Assembly (NCBI RefSeq): GCF_010500835.1
Contig: NZ_JAAAMJ010000002.1
Location: 186,001 to 250,000 of the forward strand
Length of the DNA stretch: 64,000 bases
Source: Aurantimonas aggregata
Lineage (GTDB): Bacteria > Pseudomonadota > Alphaproteobacteria > Rhizobiales > Rhizobiaceae
Direction: 5' to 3'
The position numbers and the translations under genes were made by a program. Shown here in pieces: positions 38,691 through 47,324 of the stretch. The notes under the pieces were generated by a model. That model was given only the letters and a program-made list of their open reading frames with translations, was not told where the DNA came from and searched no databases. The first letter of the stretch is position 1. Every line of letters begins with the position of its first letter.

Positions 38691-40511
38691 GTGACGCGGC
38701 CCTCCCCCCGAGACCGGCTCGAACGAGCGGTTCATGCGTTCGCGAAGCGTCGGGTGCGCGCCGGTATCGTGCTCGGCGCTCTTGCCCTTGTCGCCGCCCT
38801 CGTCGTGCTGCCGCGGCTTTCGCTCGGATCGGACGAAGCGCGGGGAATGCTTCTGGCTGAACTCGAGCGGGCGGTCGGCGGGCCCGTGTCGATCGATGGT
38901 CCGGTAAGCTACTCGCTCCTGCCGATAACCCGAATCAGCGCCGAACGACTGCGCATGGACGACGGCGAAGCATTGCGCGTCGAGCGTGTGGTCGCGGATC
39001 TCGATCCCGTCGATGCCATGTTCGGCAGAGCCAGCATATCGCGGCTTGTCCTGATCCGGCCGGAATATCATGCCGAAGCCAGTGAACCGGCCGGGCCCGC
39101 CGGAACCGATCTATCCGACACGGTGGTTGCGCCTCCGGCAGACGGCCCGCGCGCCATGGCGATGCAACTTCTGGCGCGGCTGCCAAGCGCGCGGATGGTC
39201 GATATCCGCCAAGGCGTCTTCCGAGCCGGTGACGAGGCGGGCGGCTTCAGCAACGCCAACCTGGTCGTCAACCGCAGCGCAGGGGGGGACGGCCTCGATG
39301 CGGCGGGAAGCTTCGTGTGGAATGGCGACACGACGACCATGCGCATCAAGCTCGGGTCGAAGAAGGCCCTGATGACTGGCGGATCCAGCAGCGTCGACTT
39401 CGTCATGTCTTCGCCGACGTTGGTGGCGAGCTTCGACGGTGATGCCAGCCTCGACCGCAATGCCGGCATCACCGGCCGCGTTCAGCTGGAGAGTCCCTCG
39501 CTCAGCCGCAGCATCGACTGGCTCGCCGATCCGAGCGCGCCGGTGCCAAATGTCGGCGCGCTCTCGGTGGCGGGCGACCTGATCTTCGCCGGTGTCGACG
39601 CGAACCTGCAGAATGCCGACGTCCGGATCGCCGGCAGCAACGGCCGCGGCGCGCTGGAGGCAAGTTTTGCCGGCGACACGGCAACGGTCGGCGGGACGCT
39701 GGCCTTCGAAAGGCTCGACCTCACGCCCCTCGTGCGAGCCGTGGCGCCTTTGCCGGACGATCCCTTCGATCTGACACGCAGGATCGACGTCGGATTTACC
39801 CAGGAGATCGGTCTCGACCTTCGCCTTTCCGCCGAACGCGCCATGCTCGGCGCGGTGACGGCCGAAGACGTCGCCGCAGCACTGCTCGTGGCCGACGGAA
39901 AGGCGACGATCGACGTCGGTGACGCCATCCTGCTGGGCGGCCGCGGCCAGGCGAACATCGTCGTCGATTCCGATCAGATGCCGCCGCAGGCGACCGGTCA
40001 CCTCACCCTGTCGGACGTCGATACCGCGGCACTGTTCGCCGCGCTCGACATCACCCTCGTGGGAGTCGCCGGCCGGTCCGATATCTCGGCCGAGATGACG
40101 ACGCCGGTCACCGACTGGGCTTCGATCTCGCGCAACGTCCAGTTCGATACCAGGGTCAGAACCCAGAGCGGAGTGCTGACCGGCTTCGACCCCGACGTGT
40201 TCCGCCGACCGGGGGCGCGGGCGCTCGCCGAAGGTACCTCAGGCGCCACCGTACCCTTCACCAGGCTCGAAACCCGCCTCGCCACATTCGGGCCGCGGAT
40301 CCATCTGCGGGAGTTCGTTCTCGCCAGCGGCACCGGCACCGTTCGGGCCGCAGGGGTGCTTTCGGCGCTGACGCACGAGATGCGGATTCGCGGGACCTTC
40401 GATTCCGCCACCCCGATGACCGCGTCCAACAACGGCGAATTCACCACATCGAAACCAGTCGCGTTCACGATGGCAGGCCATTGGCCCAACCCGGACGTGA
40501 CGTCGCGATAG
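38691..40511 (+). CDS. AsmA-like envelope protein
   Basis: A 606-residue protein with an N-terminal membrane anchor (AGIVLGALALVAALVVLPRL) and the AsmA-like opening ARGMLLAELERAVGGPVSIDGPVSYSLLPITRISAERLRMDDG in parts. The rest is a periplasmic beta-rich region, and near the C-terminus ASGTGTVRAAGVLSALTHEMRIRG matches the AsmA_2 domain. AsmA-like proteins handle lipid transport or outer-membrane assembly. A GTG start at 38691 has AAGAAGGA at 38677-38684. The divergent neighbour is acetoacetyl-CoA synthetase, 158 bp away. Confidence 0.85.
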   Translation: MTRPSPRDRLERAVHAFAKRRVRAGIVLGALALVAALVVLPRLSLGSDEARGMLLAELERAVGGPVSIDGPVSYSLLPITRISAERLRMDDGEALRVERVVADLDPVDAMFGRASISRLVLIRPEYHAEASEPAGPAGTDLSDTVVAPPADGPRAMAMQLLARLPSARMVDIRQGVFRAGDEAGGFSNANLVVNRSAGGDGLDAAGSFVWNGDTTTMRIKLGSKKALMTGGSSSVDFVMSSPTLVASFDGDASLDRNAGITGRVQLESPSLSRSIDWLADPSAPVPNVGALSVAGDLIFAGVDANLQNADVRIAGSNGRGALEASFAGDTATVGGTLAFERLDLTPLVRAVAPLPDDPFDLTRRIDVGFTQEIGLDLRLSAERAMLGAVTAEDVAAALLVADGKATIDVGDAILLGGRGQANIVVDSDQMPPQATGHLTLSDVDTAALFAALDITLVGVAGRSDISAEMTTPVTDWASISRNVQFDTRVRTQSGVLTGFDPDVFRRPGARALAEGTSGATVPFTRLETRLATFGPRIHLREFVLASGTGTVRAAGVLSALTHEMRIRGTFDSATPMTASNNGEFTTSKPVAFTMAGHWPNPDVTSR

Positions 40512-40577
40512 AGCATCGGCCATTTTCGGCGACGCTATCGGCGACATCGCATCCGGCCATCCACGGATGCTTCCCGT

Positions 40578-41663
40578 ATGACGATGTCCGCCCGCGTCCT
40601 CGCTGTCGCTGCCCTGTCGACGCTCCTGGTTGCGGCCGCCCCTGCCTCAGCGGCCGAACCATCCTGTTCCGGTCGATTTCACGCCGCGCTGTCGTCCATC
40701 GAAGCAGAGGAATACGCCGCGCTGAAAGCCGCGCAGACCATCGCCTTCAAGGGTGACGGGGCGATGCCCGGCGCATTCGTGTTCGCGCCGCCGAGCATGC
40801 CGCGAAGCCGCGAGGAGATGGCCGCACTGAAGGAGGCCAACAGCCTCGCCCGTGGCCGCGGGCGGCCCGCCTGGCTGGCCAGCGCCGACAGCCGCTGGCT
40901 GGCGGATCGCGTGACGAGCGAACTCGGCGACTATCTTTCGCAGGAGGAGACGCCGTTTCTCTGCGGTGGTGTCGTCGACTACCTCGCGCTGTTGCGGGCG
41001 CAGATCGCCCGGGTCGGCGGCGGGGCAACAGACGGCGAGGCGCTGGTGACGGTGCAGGCGAAGGCCACGCGCCAGGCGATCCGGGCGGCTGAAGCGGCCG
41101 CAAGGCCGGCGCCGTCGCCCCGCTATGCCCCACCATACCGCAACCTGCTCCTGTCGATCGTCGATTTCCGGCCGTCTCGCGGCCTGGAGCGCGATCCGGC
41201 AATCGACCCGATGCAGACGAACACCACCTTCAAGGATTTCCAGGGTCCGCGGATCGATCCGGATTTGCCGCCGCTGGCCATGGTGGCGCCGATCCCGCTC
41301 GCCACTGACGCGGACCGTCTCGCCGCCATCGACCGGCTGATCGCGATCGCCGCGGCGCGCGATCTCGTCGCCAGCCTGACCGAGGAGGACATGGGCGACG
41401 CGGAGGAAGAGGCGGATGCTCCGGAGCAGCGCCCGGTTCTCGCGCGGCTCGCCGCCCTGCAGCCCGCCTTCGCAGCGACGACGGTTCCGGCAAGCGAGGC
41501 GCCGACCCGGCGCGCGCTGCTCGCGGCGCTGTCGGCGATCGAAGCGCTGGACTATCTGGCGCACCGGCCAGCGCCGGGCGGCGATCCGATGCTCGCGGCG
41601 ATCGAGCGCACCTTCACGGCCATCGAATCGGCCCACACGACGTCCTGCGACTGCCGGAACTGA
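40578..41663 (+). CDS. Exported hypothetical protein
   Basis: A 361-residue protein with a clear signal peptide (VLAVAALSTLLVAAAPASA, cleavage before AEPSCS). The mature part is Ala-rich and helical, with a few Cys residues (SCSGRF near the start, LCGG in the middle, SCDCRN at the end). The first half may fold as a helical domain; no known domain is recognised. It follows the AsmA-like gene by 66 bp and may share its transcript. The C-terminal Cys pair may form a disulfide. Confidence 0.7.
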   Translation: MTMSARVLAVAALSTLLVAAAPASAAEPSCSGRFHAALSSIEAEEYAALKAAQTIAFKGDGAMPGAFVFAPPSMPRSREEMAALKEANSLARGRGRPAWLASADSRWLADRVTSELGDYLSQEETPFLCGGVVDYLALLRAQIARVGGGATDGEALVTVQAKATRQAIRAAEAAARPAPSPRYAPPYRNLLLSIVDFRPSRGLERDPAIDPMQTNTTFKDFQGPRIDPDLPPLAMVAPIPLATDADRLAAIDRLIAIAAARDLVASLTEEDMGDAEEEADAPEQRPVLARLAALQPAFAATTVPASEAPTRRALLAALSAIEALDYLAHRPAPGGDPMLAAIERTFTAIESAHTTSCDCRN

Positions 41664-41683
41664 CGACGACGGGGCTGCGGGCG

Positions 41684-42502
41684 TCAGGCGCCGGCCGCCA
41701 TCCGTTCATCCCGCTGCTTGACGAAGGCGTTGCGCTTGTTGACGAGCGCCGCGAGGATCACCCCCACCGTCACGATGGCGATGAGGATGGTGCAGACGGC
41801 ATTGATCTCCGGCGTCACGCCCAGCCGCACCTGGCTGTAGATCTTCATCGGCAGGGTCGTCGCCCCCGGTCCGGAGGTGAAGCTGGCGATCACCAGATCG
41901 TCGAGCGACAGGGTGAATGCCAGCATCCAGCCCGCGAAGACCGCCGGCCAGATCATCGGCAGCGTGATCGACAGGAAGGTGCGGGCCGGCGTCGCGCCGA
42001 GATCCATCGCGGCCTCCTCCAGCGAGCGGTCGATCGAGACCAGCCGCGACTGGACGACGACGGCGACGAAGCACATCGAGAAGGTGATGTGGGCGAGCGT
42101 CACGGTCCAGAAACCGCGGTTGAAGTCGATGGCGACGAACAAGAGCAGCAGCGACAGGCCGGTGATCACCTCGGGCATCACCAGCGGCGCGAAGACCATG
42201 CCGGTGAACAGCATGCGACCGCGAAAGCTGGTGTAACGGGTCAGCGCCAGCGCCGCGAGTGTGCCGAGGACGGTAGCGACGCTCGCCGACAGGAGCCCGA
42301 CGCGGATCGTCACCCAGGCGGCGTCCATCAGGCCCTGATTGTCGAACAGCTGCACGTACCAGCGGGTCGAAAAACCGGTCCAGACCGTCACCAGCCGCGA
42401 CTCGTTGAACGAGTAGATGATCAGCAGCACGATCGGCAGGTAGAGGAACGCGAAGCCGACGACGACCGACGCGATGTTGAAGCCGGACCAGCGGCGGGTC
42501 AC
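41684..42502 (-). CDS. potI: Putrescine ABC transporter permease PotI
   Basis: A 272-residue inner-membrane permease with six hydrophobic segments. FAFLYLPIVLLIIYSFNESR is the family N-terminus, and the EAA loop SLEEAAMDLGATPARTFLSI is clear, as is AFTLSLDDLVIASFTSGPG. The GTG at 42502 overlaps the potH stop (GTGA). It is the last gene of potF-potG-potH-potI. Confidence 0.93.
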   Translation of the reverse strand: MTRRWSGFNIASVVVGFAFLYLPIVLLIIYSFNESRLVTVWTGFSTRWYVQLFDNQGLMDAAWVTIRVGLLSASVATVLGTLAALALTRYTSFRGRMLFTGMVFAPLVMPEVITGLSLLLLFVAIDFNRGFWTVTLAHITFSMCFVAVVVQSRLVSIDRSLEEAAMDLGATPARTFLSITLPMIWPAVFAGWMLAFTLSLDDLVIASFTSGPGATTLPMKIYSQVRLGVTPEINAVCTILIAIVTVGVILAALVNKRNAFVKQRDERMAAGA

Positions 42503-43398
42503 GCGGCATTCTCCTGCCGGGCCTGGACCCGCTGGAAGATCATGATCGGCACCACCAGGAGCAGCAGCAGGACGATGGCGACGGCGGAGGAGACCGGCCA
42601 GTCGCGGTTGTTGAAGAACTCCAGCCAGAGCGTCTTGCCGATCATCAGCGTCCGCGACCCGCCGAGCAGGTCGGGAATGACGAATTCGCCGACGGCGGGA
42701 ATGAAGACCAGGAAGCAGCCGGCGAGGACGCCGGGCAGCGACAGCGGGAAGGTGATCCGCCAGAACGCCCGGGCCGGCGTCGAGCCGAGATCGGCGGCGG
42801 CTTCCAGCAGTGTGTCGTCCATCTTCTCCAGGCTGGCGTAGATCGGCAGCACCATGAAGGGCAGGTAGGAGTAGACGATGCCGATATAGATCGCCGTGTG
42901 GGTGTTGGTGATGATCAGCGGCGTGTCGATGACGCCGAGAAACAGCAGGAACTGGTTCAGCAGCCCCTCGGGCTTCAGGATGCCGATCCAGGCGTAGACG
43001 CGGATCAGGAAGCTCGTCCAGAACGGCAGGATGACCAGCATCACCAGCAGCGGCCGCAGGCCAAGCGGCGCGCGCGCCATGCCGTAGGCCAGCGGATAGC
43101 CAATCAGCAGCGCAAGGAACGTCGAGATTCCCGCGATGATCAGGCTGGAGACGTAGGCGTTGATGTAGAGCGCGTCGTCGACGATCCAGCGATAGTTGTC
43201 GAGCGTCAGCTGGCCGAGCGACTCCAGCCAGGTCGAGGGATCCCCGAATGTCGGCGTGTAGGGCGGGATCGCGGTCGCGATGTTCGAGACCGAGATCTTG
43301 AAGACGATGAGGAACGGCACGAGGAACAGCGCCGCGAGCCACAGATAGGGCACCGCGATGACGACGCGCTTGAAGAGGCTGGTTCTTGCTGCTGCCAT
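42499..43398 (-). CDS. potH: Putrescine ABC transporter permease PotH
   Basis: A 299-residue permease partner of PotI. Family features are VPFLIVFKISVSNIATAIPPY, the FWTSFLIRVYAWIGILKPEG motif, YSYLPFMVLPIYASLEKMDD and the EAA loop LLEAAADLGSTPARAFWRI. ATG 43398 starts the first hydrophobic segment; a longer reading to 43461 is unlikely. Overlaps potI by 4 nt. Confidence 0.93.
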   Translation of the reverse strand: MAAARTSLFKRVVIAVPYLWLAALFLVPFLIVFKISVSNIATAIPPYTPTFGDPSTWLESLGQLTLDNYRWIVDDALYINAYVSSLIIAGISTFLALLIGYPLAYGMARAPLGLRPLLVMLVILPFWTSFLIRVYAWIGILKPEGLLNQFLLFLGVIDTPLIITNTHTAIYIGIVYSYLPFMVLPIYASLEKMDDTLLEAAADLGSTPARAFWRITFPLSLPGVLAGCFLVFIPAVGEFVIPDLLGGSRTLMIGKTLWLEFFNNRDWPVSSAVAIVLLLLLVVPIMIFQRVQARQENAA

Positions 43399-43417
43399 CG
43401 CCCGCTTATCCTGACTT

Positions 43418-44560
43418 CTACCGGTTGAGGAGCAGGCCGGCATCGGCATCGAAGGCGACATGGGCGCGATCGTGCCAGGTCAGCTGCAGCGGGCTGAAGC
43501 GGTGCCGGTTGATCATCGAAACGCGCACGATCTGGCCGTTGTCGAGCCGGATGTGGAAGGACGTCATGTCGCCGAAATAGGCGATCTCCCAGACTTCGCC
43601 GGACAGGACGTTGGCGCCCTCGATCGGCTCGGCCGAGATCCGCAGCTTCTCCGGCCGCACCGCATACCAGGCGGTCTCGCCGATCTCCGCGGGCGCCGTC
43701 GAATCCACCACCATCTCGCCGCCGCCCGGCGCCTCCAGCACGATGCGGGCGGCATCCTTGCGAACCACCTTGCCCTCGAAGAGGTTCACGCTGCCGACGA
43801 AGTCGGCGACGAAGCGCGAGGCCGGCGCCTCGTAGACTTCCGGCGGGGCGGCCAGTTGGACGATCTGGCCCTTCTCCATGATGGCGATCCGGTCCGCCAT
43901 GGTCATCGCCTCCTCCTGATCGTGGGTGACGACGATGAAGGTCATGCCGAGCTCGTATTGCAGGTCGGTCAGCTCGAACTGGGTTTCCTCGCGCAGCTTC
44001 TTGTCCAGCGCGCCCAGCGGCTCGTCGAGCAGCAGCACCTTCGGCCGCTTGGCAAGCGAGCGGGCGAGGGCCACGCGCTGGCGCTGGCCGCCGGAGAGCT
44101 GGTGCGGCTTGCGGGCGGCATAGGGCTCCAGCTTGACCAGCTTCAGCACCTCGGCGATGCGGTCGGCGCGCTCGCCCTTGCCCATGCCCTCCTGCTTCAG
44201 GCCGAAAGCGATGTTGTTCTCGACACTCATGTGCGGGAACAGCGCGTAGCTCTGGAACATCATGTTCACCGGCCGCCGGTAGGGCGGCGTGCCGGTGAGG
44301 TCCTCGCCGTCGAGGACGATGCGCCCCTTTGTCGGCGTCTCGAAGCCGGCGAGCATCCGCAGAAGCGTGGACTTGCCGCAGCCGGACGCGCCCAGCAGCG
44401 CGAAGAACTCCCGGCGGTAGATCGACAGCGTCAGGTCGTCGACGGCGGTGAAATTGCCGAAGTCCTTGGTGACCGCGTCGAACTCGATATAGGGCTGCTG
44501 AGTGGGATCGGCCCAGGGCGCAAAGCTCTTGCGGATGCTGCCAAGCGACTGCGCCTTCAT
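43418..44560 (-). CDS. potG: Putrescine ABC transporter ATP-binding protein PotG
   Basis: A 380-residue ABC ATPase. It carries Walker A GASGCGKST, the Q-loop FQSYALFPHMSV, signature LSGGQRQRVALARSLA, Walker B KVLLLDEPLGALD and the H-loop VVTHDQEEAM, with a C-terminal TOBE-like domain. It energises PotH/PotI. It follows potF after a strong hairpin, and precedes potH by 19 bp. Confidence 0.94.
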   Translation of the reverse strand: MKAQSLGSIRKSFAPWADPTQQPYIEFDAVTKDFGNFTAVDDLTLSIYRREFFALLGASGCGKSTLLRMLAGFETPTKGRIVLDGEDLTGTPPYRRPVNMMFQSYALFPHMSVENNIAFGLKQEGMGKGERADRIAEVLKLVKLEPYAARKPHQLSGGQRQRVALARSLAKRPKVLLLDEPLGALDKKLREETQFELTDLQYELGMTFIVVTHDQEEAMTMADRIAIMEKGQIVQLAAPPEVYEAPASRFVADFVGSVNLFEGKVVRKDAARIVLEAPGGGEMVVDSTAPAEIGETAWYAVRPEKLRISAEPIEGANVLSGEVWEIAYFGDMTSFHIRLDNGQIVRVSMINRHRFSPLQLTWHDRAHVAFDADAGLLLNR

Positions 44561-44591
44561 CGGGGGAACTGCCTCCGCAAGTGGGTACCGG

Positions 44592-44617
44592 AAGCCGGGG
44601 CGTCACCGCCCCGGCTT
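44592..44617 (-). terminator. Hairpin between potF and potG
   Basis: A perfect 11-bp stem, AAGCCGGGGCG (44592-44602) and CGCCCCGGCTT (44607-44617), with a 4-nt loop. It lies in the gap after the potF stop. It probably acts as a partial terminator or 3' stabiliser that gives more PotF than transporter core, a usual feature of binding-protein operons. Confidence 0.7.
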
Positions 44618-44630
44618 TGGTTCAGGCCTG

Positions 44631-45725
44631 TCACTGGCCTGTGACGACGCGGGTCCAGAGCCGCGTCTGCAGGCGCTGCGCAGCCGGGTCCTTCGGGTCG
44701 ATCGCATAGAGTCGCTGGCGCGTCTCCTCCGGCGGATAAACTGCCGGGTCCTCGAGGATGTCCGCGTTCACGAATTCCTTCGAGTCGGCGTTGCCGTTGG
44801 CGTAGTTCACGTAGTTGGTCGCCTTGGCGATCACCTCGGGCCGCATGATGTAGTTGAGGAACTCGTGCGCCTCCTCGACATTCGGTGCGTCGGCAGGGAT
44901 TGCCATGTTGTCGAGCCAGGTGACGGCACCCTCCTCGGGAATCACGTACTGGATCTCAACGCCCTGCCCGGCTTCTGCGGCGCGATCGCGCGCCTGGAGG
45001 ATGTCGCCCGACCAGCCCAGCGCCATGCAGATGTCGCCGTTGGCGAGCGCCTCGATATATTCGGAGGAGTGGAACTTGCGGACATAGGGGCGGATCGAGA
45101 GCAGCAGCTCCTGCGCCTTGTCGAGATCCTCCCGCTCGTCCGAATTCGGATCGAGGCCGAGATAGTTCAGCGCCGCCGGCACCACTTCCTCGGGCGTGTT
45201 GAGCACGTAGATGCCGCAATCGGCCAGCTTGGCGGCGGTTTCCGGGTCGAACAACAGGTCGAACGTGTCGAGCTTCGCATCCTCGCCGAGGCGCTCCTCG
45301 ACCATCCCGACGTTCAAGCCGAGGCCGGTCGTGCCCCACATGTAGTTGATCGCGTGCTGGTTCTCCGGATCGTAGCGGGCCAGCCGCTCCATCACCTGCG
45401 GGTCGAGATTGTCCCAGTTGGTGAGCTTGGACTTGTCGAGCGGCTGGAAGACCCCGGCCTGGATCTGGCGGGCGAGGAAGGTGCCGGTCGGGACCACGAT
45501 GTCGTAGCCGGTGCCGCCCGCGAGCAGCTTGGTCTCGACGATCTCGTTGGAATCGAACACGTCGTAGACGACGCGGATGCCGGTTTCCTTGGTGAAGTCG
45601 GCGAGGATCGATTCGTCGATGTAATCCGACCAGTTATAGACGTTGACGACGCGTTCCTGGGCGCTGGCGGGCGAAAGGGTCATGGCAAGAGCCGCTACCG
45701 CCGCCCCGAAAAGATACTGCTTCAT
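44631..45725 (-). CDS. potF: Putrescine-binding periplasmic protein PotF
   Basis: A 364-residue polyamine-binding protein with a signal peptide (LFGAAVAALAMTLSPASAQE). The PotF/PotD pattern is clear: VNVYNWSDYIDESILADFTKETG, GTGYDIVVPTGTFLARQI, NYMWGTTGLGLNVGMVEERL (in pieces) and ALGWSGDILQARDRA. The choice between putrescine and spermidine rests on the operon type. ATG 45725 has AGGGGG upstream. First gene of the operon. Confidence 0.93.
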   Translation of the reverse strand: MKQYLFGAAVAALAMTLSPASAQERVVNVYNWSDYIDESILADFTKETGIRVVYDVFDSNEIVETKLLAGGTGYDIVVPTGTFLARQIQAGVFQPLDKSKLTNWDNLDPQVMERLARYDPENQHAINYMWGTTGLGLNVGMVEERLGEDAKLDTFDLLFDPETAAKLADCGIYVLNTPEEVVPAALNYLGLDPNSDEREDLDKAQELLLSIRPYVRKFHSSEYIEALANGDICMALGWSGDILQARDRAAEAGQGVEIQYVIPEEGAVTWLDNMAIPADAPNVEEAHEFLNYIMRPEVIAKATNYVNYANGNADSKEFVNADILEDPAVYPPEETRQRLYAIDPKDPAAQRLQTRLWTRVVTGQ

Positions 45726-45872
45726 CGACGAAGCCCCCTGTTTGCGGTGAACCGTTCGGGCCGCCAGGGTGGCCGCCCGCAACACCAGCATGTGGTGGTA
45801 GCGACCATAAGGGCATCGGCACCGTGATTTCCAGTCCCGATTGATGACGTTTGCACAACGATGGAGCACTGC

Positions 45873-46385
45873 TCAGCGCGGCGTCATCCGGATCATGTAA
45901 CGGGCATCCGCGCCGTAGGAGGCGAGAGCGCCGGGCGGCAGCCGGCCGGCCGCCTCGGCAAAGCCGAAATGCGACCAGAACGGCGCCGTGGCGTAGACCG
46001 ATACCAAAGCGGCGCAGCGGTAGGCTTCCGCCAGTTCCAGCAGGTGCTCGACGGCCGGTGCCGCCAGACCGTGGCCGCGCGCCTCGGGGGCGACCGCCAC
46101 GTCGTGGAGGTAGAAACAGTTGGCCGGTTGCGGCAGCGCGCCGAGCGGCGTGTCGAGCTTCGGCGGCGCCCCCTGGGTCCAGGGATGGCCGACCGCGTAG
46201 CCGAGGCAGCCGCCCTCGCCATCGGCCAACACCAGGCAGCCTTGCGGATAGAGCCGCAGCCGGTCGGCGAAGATCGCCACATCCTCCCGCAACAACGGGT
46301 GGATCCGGTCGGCGAGTTCGGCGACGGCGGGCAGATCGGCGCTCGCCATCGCCCGCCATTGCAGATTGTCCCTTCGCATCGTCAT
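45873..46385 (-). CDS. GNAT family N-acetyltransferase
   Basis: A 170-residue GNAT protein. The acetyl-CoA-binding motif is in FYLHDVAVAPEARGHGLAAPAVEHLL (pieces), and the final strand region VYATAPFWSHFGFAEAAG is typical. The substrate is unknown. It lies between potF and an LpxO-like gene on the same strand, with a 21-bp gap to the latter, so it may be co-transcribed with it. Confidence 0.85.
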   Translation of the reverse strand: MTMRRDNLQWRAMASADLPAVAELADRIHPLLREDVAIFADRLRLYPQGCLVLADGEGGCLGYAVGHPWTQGAPPKLDTPLGALPQPANCFYLHDVAVAPEARGHGLAAPAVEHLLELAEAYRCAALVSVYATAPFWSHFGFAEAAGRLPPGALASYGADARYMIRMTPR

Positions 46386-46406
46386 CGACCGGAGCGCTCC
46401 TCTCGC

Positions 46407-47201
46407 CTAGCGGTGCTTGGTGCCCTCGCCATAGAACAGCTTTTCCCAAGCCTTGTGAGCCTTGTACCCCTCGCGGATGAATGGGGTGAACACCGCCATG
46501 TTCAGGACCGCCTTGTTGGTCAGGCTGGCGGGAAAGGTCAGCGGCTTCTCGAAATCGACAAACAGCACGACCCGCACTTCGTCCGAGTGGTTCCAGGCTT
46601 CGTGCTCGTAGGCGTCGTCGAAGATCAGCGCCTTGCCTTCCTCCCAGTGGCAGGTCTGGTCGTCGACGCGGATGCCGACCTTGTCGGGCTGGTCCGGGAC
46701 GATCAGGCCGAGATGGAAACGCAGCACGCCGTTATAGGGGCCGCGATGCGGCGGCAGGTGCTTGCCGGGCTCGAAGATCGAGAACATTGCCGATTTGAGG
46801 CCGGGGATCTTCTGCAGGATCCGCCAGGTCTCGGGGCATTGGCGGATCGCCTCCTCCGACTTGATGCCATAGCCGCAGAGGAAGAAGGTCTTCCAGTTCT
46901 GGTCGGAAGAGATCGAACGCACCTCCGACGATATCTCGTGGAACGCCGGCAATTCGCCCTTGCGCACGAGGATCTTGTCCAGCTCGCCGCGGATCAGCCG
47001 CCATTCGGCCTCGACCTCGCGCGCCCAGGGAAAGGCGTCGGTCGGAAACACCGGCGGATTGCCCACGGCGGAGTGCTTGAGATTGAGCTTTTCGGCGCCG
47101 TCGACGAGGCGCTGGACCGAGCGGACGACGAAACCCTCGCGGGTCAGCGTGTCCTCCAGGCCCTCGGTCTTCAGTTTCTGCTGGCTGACAGGCTTGTCCA
47201 T
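46407..47201 (-). CDS. Aspartyl/asparaginyl beta-hydroxylase family protein (LpxO-like)
   Basis: A 264-residue Fe(II)/2-oxoglutarate-dependent oxygenase. The His box PGKHLPPHRGPYNGVLRFHLGL (pieces: HLPPHRG, LRFHLGL) and FDDAYEHEAWNHSDEVRVVLFVDF hold the iron and 2-oxoglutarate ligands. LpxO enzymes 2-hydroxylate lipid A acyl chains in the cytoplasmic membrane; other family members hydroxylate proteins, so the substrate is uncertain. No N-terminal membrane segment is seen. It is probably co-transcribed with the GNAT gene. Confidence 0.85.
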   Translation of the reverse strand: MDKPVSQQKLKTEGLEDTLTREGFVVRSVQRLVDGAEKLNLKHSAVGNPPVFPTDAFPWAREVEAEWRLIRGELDKILVRKGELPAFHEISSEVRSISSDQNWKTFFLCGYGIKSEEAIRQCPETWRILQKIPGLKSAMFSIFEPGKHLPPHRGPYNGVLRFHLGLIVPDQPDKVGIRVDDQTCHWEEGKALIFDDAYEHEAWNHSDEVRVVLFVDFEKPLTFPASLTNKAVLNMAVFTPFIREGYKAHKAWEKLFYGEGTKHR

Positions 47202-47324
47202 TGCTTCACTTCACTCAGGTCAAAACGCCTTGCGATCGCTGGAGAGCCAGCCAATCTGCCGCCGGGGGCTTCATGACGATTTTGCGACAATCGCCGGTGC
47301 GGCAGGCCGGATGTGGCTCCGCGC